Source: Peristeroidobacter soli (GTDB lineage Bacteria; Pseudomonadota; Gammaproteobacteria; Steroidobacterales; Steroidobacteraceae). From it: a DNA stretch of 64,000 nucleotides. Positions within the stretch are counted from its first letter, which is position 1; each line of letters begins with the position of its first letter. The stretch spans positions 744,001-808,000 of the forward strand of contig NZ_RYEV01000003.1 in the NCBI RefSeq assembly GCF_004138485.1, in the 5' to 3' direction. The notes beneath the pieces are model-generated. The model was not told the DNA's origin. It made no database searches and worked only from the letters and a program-made list of their open reading frames with translations. Positions 17,209 to 25,706 of this stretch are shown in pieces. The position numbers were made by a program, and so were the translations under genes.

Positions 17209-18153
17209 TCAATCGTTCGTTCCCATGGCAAATCCCACCGCCAAAGCGGCGAGCCACAACAGGCCGCACGCGATCACATAGATCCGCAAGCCACGCTTGA
17301 GATCGTCGACCGTCGGCGACGAGCCTGCGCCGAAGATCGGCCGTTCATGCATGACGCCGTCGTAAGCCGTCGGCCCGCCCAGTCGAATGCGTAACGCGCC
17401 TGCCATCGCAGCTTCCGGCCAGCCCGCGTTGGGCGACGCATGTTTCGGCGCATCTCGCCACATGACCAACAAGCCGCCGCCGCCCGCGATGGCGAGCAGC
17501 GCGCCCGCGAGCCGGGCGGGAATGAGATTCACGAGATCGTCGGTGCGTGCTGCGAACCAACCGAACATTCGCCACCGCGGTTCGCGATGGCCGATCAAAC
17601 TGTCGGCGGTGTTCAGTGCTTTATAGGCAAACAGTCCGGGCAGGCCGCCAACGAACAACCAGAACGCCGGCGCGACGATGCCGTCGTTGAAACTCTCCGC
17701 GAGGCTTTCCAGCGCCGCGCCAGCCACATCGGATTCATTCAGCGACGCCGTATCACGACCAACGATCTGTGCAACCTCACGCCGTGCGGCAACCAAATCG
17801 CCGTCGGTCAAAGGCAGAAGCACCGCGCGAACGTGAGTGTACAAACTGTGCTGGGCCAAACCGGTGCTGGCCACCAAAGCAACCAGAGCGGCACCGAAAG
17901 AAACGCCACCGGCCAGGCGCTGGACGAGATAGCCAACGCCAGCCGCGCCACCCGTCACAATGACGACGGTGACGACACCCAGCATCCGACGCGTCAGATC
18001 GCCCAGCTCCGGCCGGTTCAACCGGCGCTCCAGCGCGGCGAGGGCGACACCGATCCAAACGACGGGATGACGAATCGCTCGATAGATGGCGTGCGGGTAG
18101 CCGACGCAGGCTTCGACGACGAGCGCGGCGACCAGCAGCCAGGGATCGAACAT
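17209..18153 (-). CDS. cobD: Adenosylcobinamide-phosphate synthase CobD/CbiB
   Basis: An integral membrane protein that attaches the aminopropanol (phosphate) arm to cobyric acid. Starting at MFDPWLLVAALVVEACVGYP gives 314 residues, the normal size; the track frame adds a 47-residue leader. Recognisable family segments are YPHAIYRAIRHPVVWIG, VAQIVGRDTASLNESDVAGA, AALESLAESFNDGIVAPAF and KALNTADSLIGH. Four to five hydrophobic helices are visible. It sits 4 bp after the BtuD-type ATPase gene and before cobQ in the B12 operon. Confidence 0.94.
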   Translation of the reverse strand: MFDPWLLVAALVVEACVGYPHAIYRAIRHPVVWIGVALAALERRLNRPELGDLTRRMLGVVTVVIVTGGAAGVGYLVQRLAGGVSFGAALVALVASTGLAQHSLYTHVRAVLLPLTDGDLVAARREVAQIVGRDTASLNESDVAGAALESLAESFNDGIVAPAFWLFVGGLPGLFAYKALNTADSLIGHREPRWRMFGWFAARTDDLVNLIPARLAGALLAIAGGGGLLVMWRDAPKHASPNAGWPEAAMAGALRIRLGGPTAYDGVMHERPIFGAGSSPTVDDLKRGLRIYVIACGLLWLAALAVGFAMGTND

Positions 18154-18157
18154 GGCG

Positions 18158-18949
18158 CTAACTCCGGCTCGCGCGCCCGTGGATGGCGATGGTTGGCGGC
18201 GTACCGTCGGCGCCGTCGATCCACCGCGCGTCGATGTTATAAACATCGCGCAGGATCTGCGGCGCCAGTGCTTCTCGGGGCGGACCGTCCGCAACGATGC
18301 GACCGCCGTTGATGATGACCACGCGGTCGGCGATTCTCGCCGCCAGCGTGAGATCGTGAATGGTCAACACCACGCCGCCGCCTTGATCGGCCGCCGCGCG
18401 CAACAACTCCGCTGCTTCGAACTGATGTGACGGATCGAGACCGGTGAACGGCTCGTCCGCCAGAATCCAGTCCGACTCTCCGGCCAGCACCCGAGCCAGC
18501 AGCACGCGAGCGCGCTCACCACCCGATAGCGTGGTAACGGTGCGATCCGACCATTGCGTGACTTCGGTTTTAGCCATGGCCCGTGCGACAGCAGCGCGAT
18601 CTTCTTCGTCGCTGCTGAGGCCATGAAACGGAATGCGGCCGAGCCCAACCAACGTTTGCACGTCGACCGCCCAGGCGATCTCGGGGGTCTGGGGCAGGAA
18701 GGCGATGTGACGCGCACGTTGCATGGCTGCCATGGAATAGAGCGATGTTCCATCCAGTTCGACCGCGCCGCGCTCCGGCCGAAGCAGGCCGACGATGCAC
18801 GACAACAGCGTGGACTTGCCGGCCCCGTTCGGGCCGAGCACCGCGGTGATGGCGCCTGACTGCAATTGCAGATCGATGGCATCCAACACGACGCGGCTGC
18901 CCCGTCGAAACTGTAGTCCGCTGATCTTCAGAGTGCTAGGGCGCGTCAT
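18158..18949 (-). CDS. btuD: ABC transporter ATP-binding protein, BtuD-like
   Basis: The nucleotide-binding subunit of a FecCD-type importer for B12/corrinoids. It has Walker A GPNGAGKST (about residues 38-46), Q-loop FLPQTPEIAW, ABC signature LSGGERARVLLARVLA, Walker B WILADEP and the H-switch LTIHDLTLAARIA. The length of 263 residues is normal. Its ATG overlaps the permease stop by 4 bp, and btuB, btuF and cob genes surround it, so the substrate assignment comes from context. The sequence alone would also fit a siderophore or haem ATPase. Confidence 0.9.
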   Translation of the reverse strand: MTRPSTLKISGLQFRRGSRVVLDAIDLQLQSGAITAVLGPNGAGKSTLLSCIVGLLRPERGAVELDGTSLYSMAAMQRARHIAFLPQTPEIAWAVDVQTLVGLGRIPFHGLSSDEEDRAAVARAMAKTEVTQWSDRTVTTLSGGERARVLLARVLAGESDWILADEPFTGLDPSHQFEAAELLRAAADQGGGVVLTIHDLTLAARIADRVVIINGGRIVADGPPREALAPQILRDVYNIDARWIDGADGTPPTIAIHGRASRS

Positions 18950-19923
18950 GTGAGCTTGCGTCGCATGGAGTGCAGCAGCACGAAGAAGAAGGGCGCGCCG
19001 ATCAGTGACATCACTACACCGAGCTCGAGCTCAGACCCGCCGGGAAGCAGCCGCACGACAATATCGCCTGCGAGTACCAGAGCCGCGCCACCGATGGCGC
19101 TGGGAACCAGCAATGCACCCGGACGCGAGCCGACCAGCGGACGCATCAGATGCGGCACGATCAATCCGACGAAGCCGATCACCCCGGTCACCGCCGTGCT
19201 GCCACCGACGATCAGCCCGATGCCGAACGCCAGTTGCCACTGCGCACGATTCAAATCGATGCCGAGCGAGCGCGCGCCCGATTCGCCGAGCGTCAGCGCG
19301 TCCAGTGCGCGACGACAGCCGAGCACGGCGATGCAGCCGACGACGATCAATGGCGCGGCGATGGTCAGCTCATCGAAACTTCGATCGGTGAGTCCGCCCA
19401 GCATCCAGCGCACGATTTCCTGGGACGCCCACGGGCTGGGCGACAACGACAACGCCAGCGAGATGCCGGCAATGGCGAGCGCGCTGAGGATGATGCCGGA
19501 GAGCACCAGCGTCAGTACGCTGGCCGCCATGCCGGACAAAATGAACAACGCGGCCATCGCGGTCATGCCGCCGATGACGCCGCAAATCGGCAGCACCCAG
19601 GGATGCAGGCCGGCGATGTTGAAGAAGATGCTCAGCACCGCGCCGAGCGCCGCCATCGCCGATACTCCCAAGGTGCCAGGCTCGGCGAGCGCGTTTCGCA
19701 AATAACCTTGCATCGCTGCGCCCGCAAGACCCAGCGAGGCGCCGACCAGCACGCCGAGAATGGCGCGAGGCAGGCGCAACTCGAGCAGAATCACGCGGCT
19801 GATGGTGTCCTGTGCCTGCCACACATCCCAACTCAGGGTCACGCGGCCGACGGCGATCGACAGCAGCCAGAGGACGACGACCAGCGCCGACAGCGCGGGA
19901 ATGGCCCATCGACGTGAGATCAC
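18946..19923 (-). CDS. btuC: FecCD-family permease, BtuC-like
   Basis: The transmembrane subunit of the corrinoid ABC importer. There are about nine to ten hydrophobic helices. Family signatures are LRLPRAILGVLVGASLGLAG, AAMQGYLRNALAEPGTLGVS and GVIGFVGLIVPHLMRPLVG, the last being the coupling-helix region. The length of 325 residues matches BtuC (326). It overlaps btuF upstream and btuD downstream by 4 bp each, giving tight translational coupling. Confidence 0.92.
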   Translation of the reverse strand: MISRRWAIPALSALVVVLWLLSIAVGRVTLSWDVWQAQDTISRVILLELRLPRAILGVLVGASLGLAGAAMQGYLRNALAEPGTLGVSAMAALGAVLSIFFNIAGLHPWVLPICGVIGGMTAMAALFILSGMAASVLTLVLSGIILSALAIAGISLALSLSPSPWASQEIVRWMLGGLTDRSFDELTIAAPLIVVGCIAVLGCRRALDALTLGESGARSLGIDLNRAQWQLAFGIGLIVGGSTAVTGVIGFVGLIVPHLMRPLVGSRPGALLVPSAIGGAALVLAGDIVVRLLPGGSELELGVVMSLIGAPFFFVLLHSMRRKLT

Positions 19924-20786
19924 AAGGTGCTCCTGTTTCGTCGTGCGGCGAGCGCTGCTTCACGGGCCTGCACGAGCGCCGCGACCGCGGGAACCATCGT
20001 CGGCCCGGCGCAGTACAACAGGCGCGCTGGAAATACAGCGCGAGTCATTTGAGACTCCAGTGCTCGCAAAGCCCGATGACGCACGATCTTTTCTTCCTGC
20101 ATCGGTGCACCGGGCGACGTTTCGCCGACCAGTAACACATCCGGCGGCGATGACAACAATACTTCCAACGGCAGCGGACGATACTGCTCGACGCCATAAC
20201 GCGCGGCGATGTTTCTGAGTCCGGTGAGCTCCATCAACTCTCCGGCCACCGTATCCGCGCCGGCAGACAGACCTCCCGGCTGATAAACCGCAGCAGTCAA
20301 CGGCGGCTCATTCGGCGGCAGGCGGGCAGCGTCCAGCGCGGCCTGAATGCGCGCGATCATCGCTTCACCCTCAGGCTCCGCGCCGAGCAGACGGGCGACG
20401 GTTCTGATCTGCGCGAAGCTCTCTTCGACGGTATCCGGAACACCGAACAGCTCGAAATGGATGCCCACTCGCTTCAGCGCATTCCGAGTGGCGATGGCTG
20501 AATGACGGCTCGTGAGCACGAGATCCGGCCGAAGCGCGACCACTTCCTCGGCGGTTTCATAAGTGATCGGCAGATGTCGTGCGGCTTCCGAAATCGTCGA
20601 TCGCTGTGGATCGCGCGCGTAATGACTCAACGCCACGATTCGATCGTGCGAGACCAGCTCCACGAGGATGCTGTCGACGCACATGTTCAGCGAGACGATA
20701 CGCATCGGATGATGCGGCGGCTCCTCGGCCTGCGCGGCGGGCGCGAGGCAGAGCGCGGCGAGCAGCGGTGCGAGCCAGCGTTTCAA
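19920..20786 (-). CDS. btuF: Periplasmic corrinoid-binding protein, BtuF-like
   Basis: The substrate-binding protein of the importer. A signal peptide ends at AAQAEEP. The mature domain follows the class III (helical-hinge) pattern: RIVSLNMCVDSILVELV, EEVVALRPDLVLTS and VYQPGGLSAGADTVAGELME. The length of 288 residues is close to E. coli BtuF (266). It overlaps cobO and the permease gene by 4 bp each. The Cys in LNMCVD is typical of B12-type binding proteins, in which other FecB relatives have other residues. Confidence 0.9.
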   Translation of the reverse strand: MKRWLAPLLAALCLAPAAQAEEPPHHPMRIVSLNMCVDSILVELVSHDRIVALSHYARDPQRSTISEAARHLPITYETAEEVVALRPDLVLTSRHSAIATRNALKRVGIHFELFGVPDTVEESFAQIRTVARLLGAEPEGEAMIARIQAALDAARLPPNEPPLTAAVYQPGGLSAGADTVAGELMELTGLRNIAARYGVEQYRPLPLEVLLSSPPDVLLVGETSPGAPMQEEKIVRHRALRALESQMTRAVFPARLLYCAGPTMVPAVAALVQAREAALAARRNRSTL

Positions 20787-21412
20787 AATTCCACTCCGCG
20801 CTGGGGTTTGAAGCCGGCGTCGTATGGATGTTTGATCAGCGTCATCTCGGTGACCAGATCGGCAATCTCCATCAGCTCCGGCTTCGCGTCGCGGCCGGTG
20901 ATACAGATGTGCTTGTCGCGCGGCCGGTTCTTCAGAAAGCCGACCACCTCGTCGATGCTGACGTAGTCGTTGCGAATGGCGATGTTCAACTCGTCGAGCA
21001 GCACGAAATCGTAGTCGGGATCGAGGATCAGCTCACAGCTGCGCTGCCAGGCTTTCTGGGCGGCGGCGATGTCGCGCTGCCGGTCCTGCACGTCCCAGGT
21101 GAAGCCTTCGCCCATCACCTCGAAGCTCAGCAGGTCGGGGAAGCGGCGGAAGAAATGATGCTCGCCGGTCTGCCACTTGCCCTTGATGAACTGCACGATG
21201 CCGACGCGCATGTCCCAGCCGAGCGCGCGGGCCACCATGCCGAAGGCGCTGGAGGATTTGCCCTTGCCGGGGCCGGTGAGAATGAGCAGCAGGCCGCCGC
21301 GCTCTTTCTTGGTGGCGCGTTCGGCGCGACGCTCGGCCTGGCGCAGCTTCATCTCTTCGGCGTGCTGGCGGTCTTTCTCGGCTTCGGACTGTCCGTCGGT
21401 CGTCGTGGTCAT
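20783..21412 (-). CDS. cobO: Cob(I)yrinic acid a,c-diamide adenosyltransferase, CobO/BtuR type
   Basis: Adenosylates corrinoids, including incomplete ones, which is useful for salvage. Starting at MTTTTDGQSEAEKDRQHAEE gives 209 residues, the normal size; the longer track frame reads into the upstream gene. The P-loop is GPGKGKSSSAFGM and the family segments VGIVQFIKGKWQTGE, VLLDELNIAI and ITGRDAKPELMEIADLVTEM are all present. It overlaps cobC by 4 bp upstream and btuF by 4 bp downstream. Another adenosyltransferase, of the unrelated PduO fold, is encoded at 13.6 kb. Confidence 0.95.
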   Translation of the reverse strand: MTTTTDGQSEAEKDRQHAEEMKLRQAERRAERATKKERGGLLLILTGPGKGKSSSAFGMVARALGWDMRVGIVQFIKGKWQTGEHHFFRRFPDLLSFEVMGEGFTWDVQDRQRDIAAAQKAWQRSCELILDPDYDFVLLDELNIAIRNDYVSIDEVVGFLKNRPRDKHICITGRDAKPELMEIADLVTEMTLIKHPYDAGFKPQRGVEF

Positions 21413-22449
21413 GGTTGCATCTTCAGCGCGTTGGCCACGCGCCGCCAGTCGTTTGCAGCAAGCGGCAGGCCGAAACGCAGCAGGGTGCTGTCGTAGTCGA
21501 ACGGCCGGGCGAGAATGCCTCGGGAGGCGAGTTGGGTGAATCTGGCGCGGGCATCCGGCGCACGGGCCAGTCGATAAAGCGAGGTGCCGCCGACGATCGT
21601 CATGCCGCCACTGACCAGCAACTTGTCGAGTCGCTGCGCGGCGCGATGCAGGCGCAGGCGTGTCCTCGCGGCCCAGGCTTCGTCCGCATAAGCGGCCAGG
21701 CCGGCGCATAGAGCATCGGCAGAGACGGGCCAGTCGCCCAGCAAGTGACGTAGCCGAGTGGCGATACTGGTCGAGGCGATGACGAATCCGAGTCGTATGC
21801 CGGCCAGTCCATAAAACTTTCCAAACGAACGCAGCACCATCATTCGCGGTGCGCGACTGGTGCCGGCGAGTCCGGCGACGCTGAGTTGTGGTTCCAGATC
21901 GGCGAAGGCCTCGTCGACGATCAACAGGCCGTTGTTTGCGTGCAAGGTACCGTGCAGCGACAACAGTCGCTCACGGCTCATCACCCGCCCATCCGGGTTG
22001 TTGGGAGTGACGACCGTCATCGCGGTTTTCGCGGCGGCACGCGTCGTCAACTCCGCGTCGGCGACGACGTTTGTTCCGATGCCTGCGCGCGTCCACGCAT
22101 CGGCATGTGAACCGTATGTTGGTCCGGCGATCACTGCGGACGCCACATTCAATAGATACGGCAGCAGCCTCAGCACGTTCTCTGTTCCGCCGGTCGCGAC
22201 CACTCTCGCCGGATCATCGACGCCGAACGCCGCCGCGGCTGTAGCCTCGAGCTTTGCCAGATCGGTGGGTTCGGGCAGCCGATTGCGCTCGCGAGCCGAA
22301 GCTCGCGGCGCGGGATATGACGAAGGATTGATGCCCGTGGACAAATCGATCCACGGCTGTGTCACATCCGGAAACAGCGCGCGTGCGACACAGAGCCGGC
22401 CGCCGTGATGAGCAAAGCGACCGGCGGCGATGTCAGCGCCACCTTTCAT
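21409..22449 (-). CDS. cobC: L-threonine-O-3-phosphate decarboxylase (class I/II aminotransferase fold)
   Basis: A PLP enzyme that makes (R)-1-amino-2-propanol phosphate, the linker attached by CobD. Starting at MKGGADIAAGRFAHHGGRLC gives 346 residues; the start codon shares one base with the btuB stop (TAATG). Key segments are WIDLSTGINPSSYP, VVATGGTENVLRLLP, VTPNNPDGRVMSR, LIVDEAFADLEP and the Schiff-base lysine region VLRSFGKFYGLAGIRLGF. The symbol follows Pseudomonas/Rhodobacter usage; in Salmonella this enzyme is called CobD. It lies between btuB and cobO in the riboswitch operon. Confidence 0.92.
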   Translation of the reverse strand: MKGGADIAAGRFAHHGGRLCVARALFPDVTQPWIDLSTGINPSSYPAPRASARERNRLPEPTDLAKLEATAAAAFGVDDPARVVATGGTENVLRLLPYLLNVASAVIAGPTYGSHADAWTRAGIGTNVVADAELTTRAAAKTAMTVVTPNNPDGRVMSRERLLSLHGTLHANNGLLIVDEAFADLEPQLSVAGLAGTSRAPRMMVLRSFGKFYGLAGIRLGFVIASTSIATRLRHLLGDWPVSADALCAGLAAYADEAWAARTRLRLHRAAQRLDKLLVSGGMTIVGGTSLYRLARAPDARARFTQLASRGILARPFDYDSTLLRFGLPLAANDWRRVANALKMQP

Positions 22450-24380
22450 TAGAAGCTCTGTCGGAGGCCCGCGTAGAAGGTGCGGCCGAGCGTGCCGTAG
22501 TTCCTCGCGGTCTGATATTCCTCGTCGAAAGCATTCTCGATGCGGCCATACACTTCCATCGAATCGCTGACCGCATACGACGCACGGAAGTCGCACAGCG
22601 TGTAGCTGTCGAGCACGAAAGTATTGGCGATGGTGTCGAAGGCGCGGCTGGCGTGCTGAACGGCGACCGTGGTGGTCAAACCCACCGGCCATTCGTAGCT
22701 CAGCTGCGCATTGGCGGTTTCATCCGGCCGGCGCGGCAGAGTGCGACCGAAAGTCGTCGCGCCCCGCGCGGTGTTCTCCGCATCCATGTTCGTGTAGTTC
22801 GCCGTCAACGTCAGCTGTTCGGTCAGGCGCGCCGCCACGGCCAGCTCCACGCCATGCGCGTTGGTCTTCTGGAAGTTGTCGTAATAACCGAAGCGTCCCT
22901 GGCAGAGCGGCGAGGTATCGCCGAAGTCGCAGGACACGAAGTCGATCATGTTCTTGGTGTCGCGATCGAAATAAGTCGCGGAGACCACCAGCTTCTTGTC
23001 GAAGAAATGTTGCTCGACACCGGCGTCCCAGCTCTCGGCCTCTTCGGCGTTGAGGTCGAGATTGCCGTACTCGCTGTACAGCTGATACAGCGTCGGCGCT
23101 TTGAAACCTTCGCCGAAGCTGGCGCGCAGGATGGTGGACGGCGTGACCGACCATGCGGCCGACGCGCGCGTCGTCGTGTGGCTGCCGAACGTGTCGTGAT
23201 CGTCATAGCGAACGCCGGCGCTCAACGACAACGTGTCGATTGGGGTCACGTTGACTTGCGCGTAGGCGCTGTCGATCTGCACTTCGCCGGTCAGCGGGAC
23301 GGGATTCGGATCGAACGTCGACGGCGAAGCCGTGCTCAGCTCGGAGCGTTCCGACTCCAGGCCGACGATGGTGCTCACGCGGTCCGTGATCCGCAGCGTG
23401 CCCTGATATTCCCAGCGCTTGTTGCTGCCTTCGGCATCGAACGTCTTGGGCACCGTCGATGACGGGTCGGTGTCCTGGCGATCCGTATCCGTGTAAGCGA
23501 AGCCGATGCGATTCTGCAGGCGGCCGTCGAACGCACCGAGGGTTACGCCGGTGTACGTCGTCAATTCTTCAGTGACTCCGTAGTCCGGAGTGTCGCGCAG
23601 CGGGAAGCCGTCGAATTCCGAACGGCCGTCACTCCAGGTCGAGCGCACTTCAGCGGTGATATTGTCCGTGATGTGCAGGATGCCGCGAGCGTTGAAGCCG
23701 ACGTTGCGATAGCTGTCCGGTTCGGTGCCGAGCGCATAGGCGGAGATGCCGTCGCTGGTCACATAGTTGCCGCCGACACGCCAGGCGAAACAGTCGCCGC
23801 CGGCCTGCACGTTGCCGCGGACGATCGCTGTGTCATGAGTGCCGCCCTCGACGGAGTACATCGCGGACAGCGGGCCTTCAGGCACCGGCGTCACGATGTT
23901 GATGACGCCGCCGATGGCCTGGCTGCCCCACAGCGTGGACTGTGGACCCCGCAACACTTCGATCTGTGCGAAGTCGGTGGTGATCAGATCGGCGAAGTTG
24001 AATTCGCCGCTGGCCGATGAGGGATCGTTGAGCTTGACGCCATCGATGAGCACGACGGTCTGATGGCTTTCAGCGCCGCGGATGCGCACGGTCGTGGTGC
24101 CGCCCAAACCACCGTTGCGAGCGACGGCAATGCCCGGCGTTACCGCGAGCAGATCGGACACCGCGGTCTTCTGACTCCGGCGCTGCTCTTTGGCGGTGAT
24201 CACGGTGACTGAATCGCCGACCTGCGATGTTTCCTGCGAAATTCGATTGGCGCTGACGATCACATCCTCGACGCCATCGCTGGCGTCGGCGGCCAGCGCG
24301 GACAACGCCGGATGTAACAACAGCGCCGCGGACGCGGCGAGAAGACGAGAAGACGGACGGCAGACGGATTGGGTGTGCAC
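22449..24380 (-). CDS. btuB: TonB-dependent vitamin B12 receptor BtuB
   Basis: The outer-membrane corrinoid transporter. A signal peptide ends near ALAADASDG, followed by the TonB box DVIVSANR, the plug (TAVSDLLAVTPGIAVARNGG, LRGPQSTLWGSQAIGGVINI) and a 22-strand-type barrel ending in FYAGLRQSF. The length of 643 residues is close to E. coli BtuB (614). It is the first gene behind a cobalamin riboswitch and heads the btuB-cobC-cobO-btuFCD-cobD-cobQ operon. That regulation makes the substrate call much firmer than the receptor sequence alone. Confidence 0.95.
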   Translation of the reverse strand: MHTQSVCRPSSRLLAASAALLLHPALSALAADASDGVEDVIVSANRISQETSQVGDSVTVITAKEQRRSQKTAVSDLLAVTPGIAVARNGGLGGTTTVRIRGAESHQTVVLIDGVKLNDPSSASGEFNFADLITTDFAQIEVLRGPQSTLWGSQAIGGVINIVTPVPEGPLSAMYSVEGGTHDTAIVRGNVQAGGDCFAWRVGGNYVTSDGISAYALGTEPDSYRNVGFNARGILHITDNITAEVRSTWSDGRSEFDGFPLRDTPDYGVTEELTTYTGVTLGAFDGRLQNRIGFAYTDTDRQDTDPSSTVPKTFDAEGSNKRWEYQGTLRITDRVSTIVGLESERSELSTASPSTFDPNPVPLTGEVQIDSAYAQVNVTPIDTLSLSAGVRYDDHDTFGSHTTTRASAAWSVTPSTILRASFGEGFKAPTLYQLYSEYGNLDLNAEEAESWDAGVEQHFFDKKLVVSATYFDRDTKNMIDFVSCDFGDTSPLCQGRFGYYDNFQKTNAHGVELAVAARLTEQLTLTANYTNMDAENTARGATTFGRTLPRRPDETANAQLSYEWPVGLTTTVAVQHASRAFDTIANTFVLDSYTLCDFRASYAVSDSMEVYGRIENAFDEEYQTARNYGTLGRTFYAGLRQSF

Positions 24381-24489
24381 AGAAGGCTCCGCGGAGAGTT
24401 ACAAACCGCACGGGCTGCAACTTCAAAACGCGTCGCGACCCATGCACCGGTCGCCTCTACAGGGAAAACTCCCGTTCTCTCGGCGGCAC

Positions 24490-24700
24490 CCCGGCCGATC
24501 GATGGACGACGGCGGCAAGCAGGTCTCCTGGCTGATGGCTGAAGTCCTCGCGTCACCTTCCCGGCGTAGCCCATCCCAAGGGGGCGGACGCCAGTGGTCT
24601 TTGACGCGCGGCGAACCACTTACAGTTGCGGGGGCAGCCCGGGTTTCACACCCGAGTTCCCTTTGAATCCCCTTGCGGGGAACTTGTCGCGCGGCGCGAG
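24490..24700 (-). promoter_or_regulatory. Cobalamin riboswitch upstream of btuB
   Basis: Read on the minus strand, the conserved aptamer core is present: GGGAACTCGGGTGTGAAACC, then GGGCTGCCCCCGCAACTGTA, and finally the B12 box AGCCAGGAGACCTGC. The order and spacing are those of the adenosylcobalamin class. The aptamer ends about 110 bp before the btuB start, leaving room for an expression platform at 24381-24490. It should turn the whole btuB-cobQ operon down when B12 is plentiful. The outer stem limits are approximate. Confidence 0.95.
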
Positions 24701-24723
24701 GATGAAGTTTGGGCGAGCCTTCG

Positions 24724-25197
24724 TCAAGTGTCGGACGAATTCTTGCGTCGGGCGCGCAGCTGGTGGTCCAGCGACCAGGCACCCGGGCCGTACACCGTCA
24801 GCACCAGCAGGATATAACCCCACAGATAATGCTGGCCGATGGCGGCCGCGAACCCTTCCTGGAACAGCACGTGCGCATAGGAGACGACCGCCAGCACGTT
24901 GACGGCCTGCAGGCCGAGTGCGCTGATCCGGCCAAATAGACCGAGTATGAGTAGCATCGGAAACAGCAGCTCGCCGGCGGTCCCGGCGATGGCGGCCAGG
25001 TGCGGGGACAGCACCGGCACGTGATATTCGTACTCGAACAGCGCGACCGTCTGGTCCCAGTCCGACAGCTTGAGATAGCCGCTCTTGAGAAATACCCAGC
25101 TCACATAGACCCGCGAGGCGAGTGCGAAGGGGGCCTGCAGGTGGTCGAGCAGGCGGGCGAGTGCGCTCTTCGGGTCCATCAAGGCGTCGCTAAGCAT
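24724..25197 (-). CDS. DoxX-family membrane protein
   Basis: A small integral membrane protein of the DoxX family with four hydrophobic helices (for example AAIAGTAGELLFPMLLILGL and HYLWGYILLVLTVYGPGAW). The family signature ASRVYVSWVFLKSGYLKLSD is near the N-terminus. Starting at MLSDALMDPKSALARLL gives 157 residues, and GGGAG six bases upstream supports it; the track frame adds 41 arginine-rich residues. It diverges from the BufA2-like gene. DoxX proteins are common in bufferin loci, so co-function with the peptide is plausible. Its stop lies about 25 bp from the start of the btuB riboswitch. Confidence 0.85.
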   Translation of the reverse strand: MLSDALMDPKSALARLLDHLQAPFALASRVYVSWVFLKSGYLKLSDWDQTVALFEYEYHVPVLSPHLAAIAGTAGELLFPMLLILGLFGRISALGLQAVNVLAVVSYAHVLFQEGFAAAIGQHYLWGYILLVLTVYGPGAWSLDHQLRARRKNSSDT

Positions 25198-25369
25198 GGG
25201 CAGCTCCCGATTCTTGGTTGTCAGCCACAGGACCGGTCGCAGCCGGCGCTTATTACTCCGTTTGCATGTAATGCGATGGCGCCGGCCCCGGTCTAGTGGG
25301 CAAGATGCTGTTCGCGGCATCGATGACGATCCGTTTCAACGCTCGAGAAATCAGATTCAGGAGAGAAGC

Positions 25370-25621
25370 ATGAGCACACAGAAAGCCACTCGCGCCGCTT
25401 TGGCTGCCGCCGCGGCACTGCTGTTCACCAGTGTCGCCACCACCGCGAACGCGGCGGACGAAGCCAAGGTGAAATGCGAAGGCGTCAATTCGTGCAAAGG
25501 CACGTCCGCTTGCAGCACCGCGACCAATGCCTGCCAGGGCCAGAACAAGTGCAAAGGCCACGGCTATTTGCTGCTGAGCAAGGCCGACTGCGATGCGGCC
25601 AAGGCCAAGATGAAGAAGTGA
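25370..25621 (+). CDS. BufA2-like cysteine-rich exported peptide (bufferin-type precursor)
   Basis: An 83-residue precursor with a long signal sequence (RAALAAAAALLFTSVATTANA) followed by a short mature region with six cysteines. The spacing VKCEGVNSCKGTSACSTATN then ACQGQNKCKGHGYLLLSKADC is the pattern of BufA2/DUF2282-type copper-binding bufferin precursors. The start at 25370 has GGAGAG upstream; the track ORF begins earlier. In known systems BufB (DUF692) and BufC (DUF2063) convert such cysteines to thiooxazoles, but neither gene is in this window. DoxX diverges from it, and an ECF sigma/DUF3379 anti-sigma pair lies just downstream on the other strand. Confidence 0.8.
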   Translation: MSTQKATRAALAAAAALLFTSVATTANAADEAKVKCEGVNSCKGTSACSTATNACQGQNKCKGHGYLLLSKADCDAAKAKMKK

Positions 25622-25669
25622 TTGCGATGGCCGGCGGCCTTGCGCTGCCGGCATTCCGCGATTCTTTGT

Positions 25670-25695
25670 CACAGCGGCGCGCAGGCGCCGCTGTG
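25670..25695. terminator. Bidirectional hairpin between the bufferin-like and anti-sigma genes
   Basis: A perfect 11-bp stem (CACAGCGGCGC / GCGCCGCTGTG) with a GCAG loop lies between the convergent ends of the bufferin-like gene and the anti-sigma gene. T-rich bases flank it only weakly on either side. Confidence 0.55.
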
Positions 25696-25706
25696 CATTT
25701 GTGGGC

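Noticed and set aside
22359-23462. 367-residue plus-strand ORF opposite btuB
   Set aside because: Antisense to the BtuB barrel; no domain and Arg/Val/Gly-rich shadow composition.
24423-24902. Several ORFs of 60-120 residues over the btuB riboswitch
   Set aside because: They overlap the conserved riboswitch core on both strands and have no protein features.
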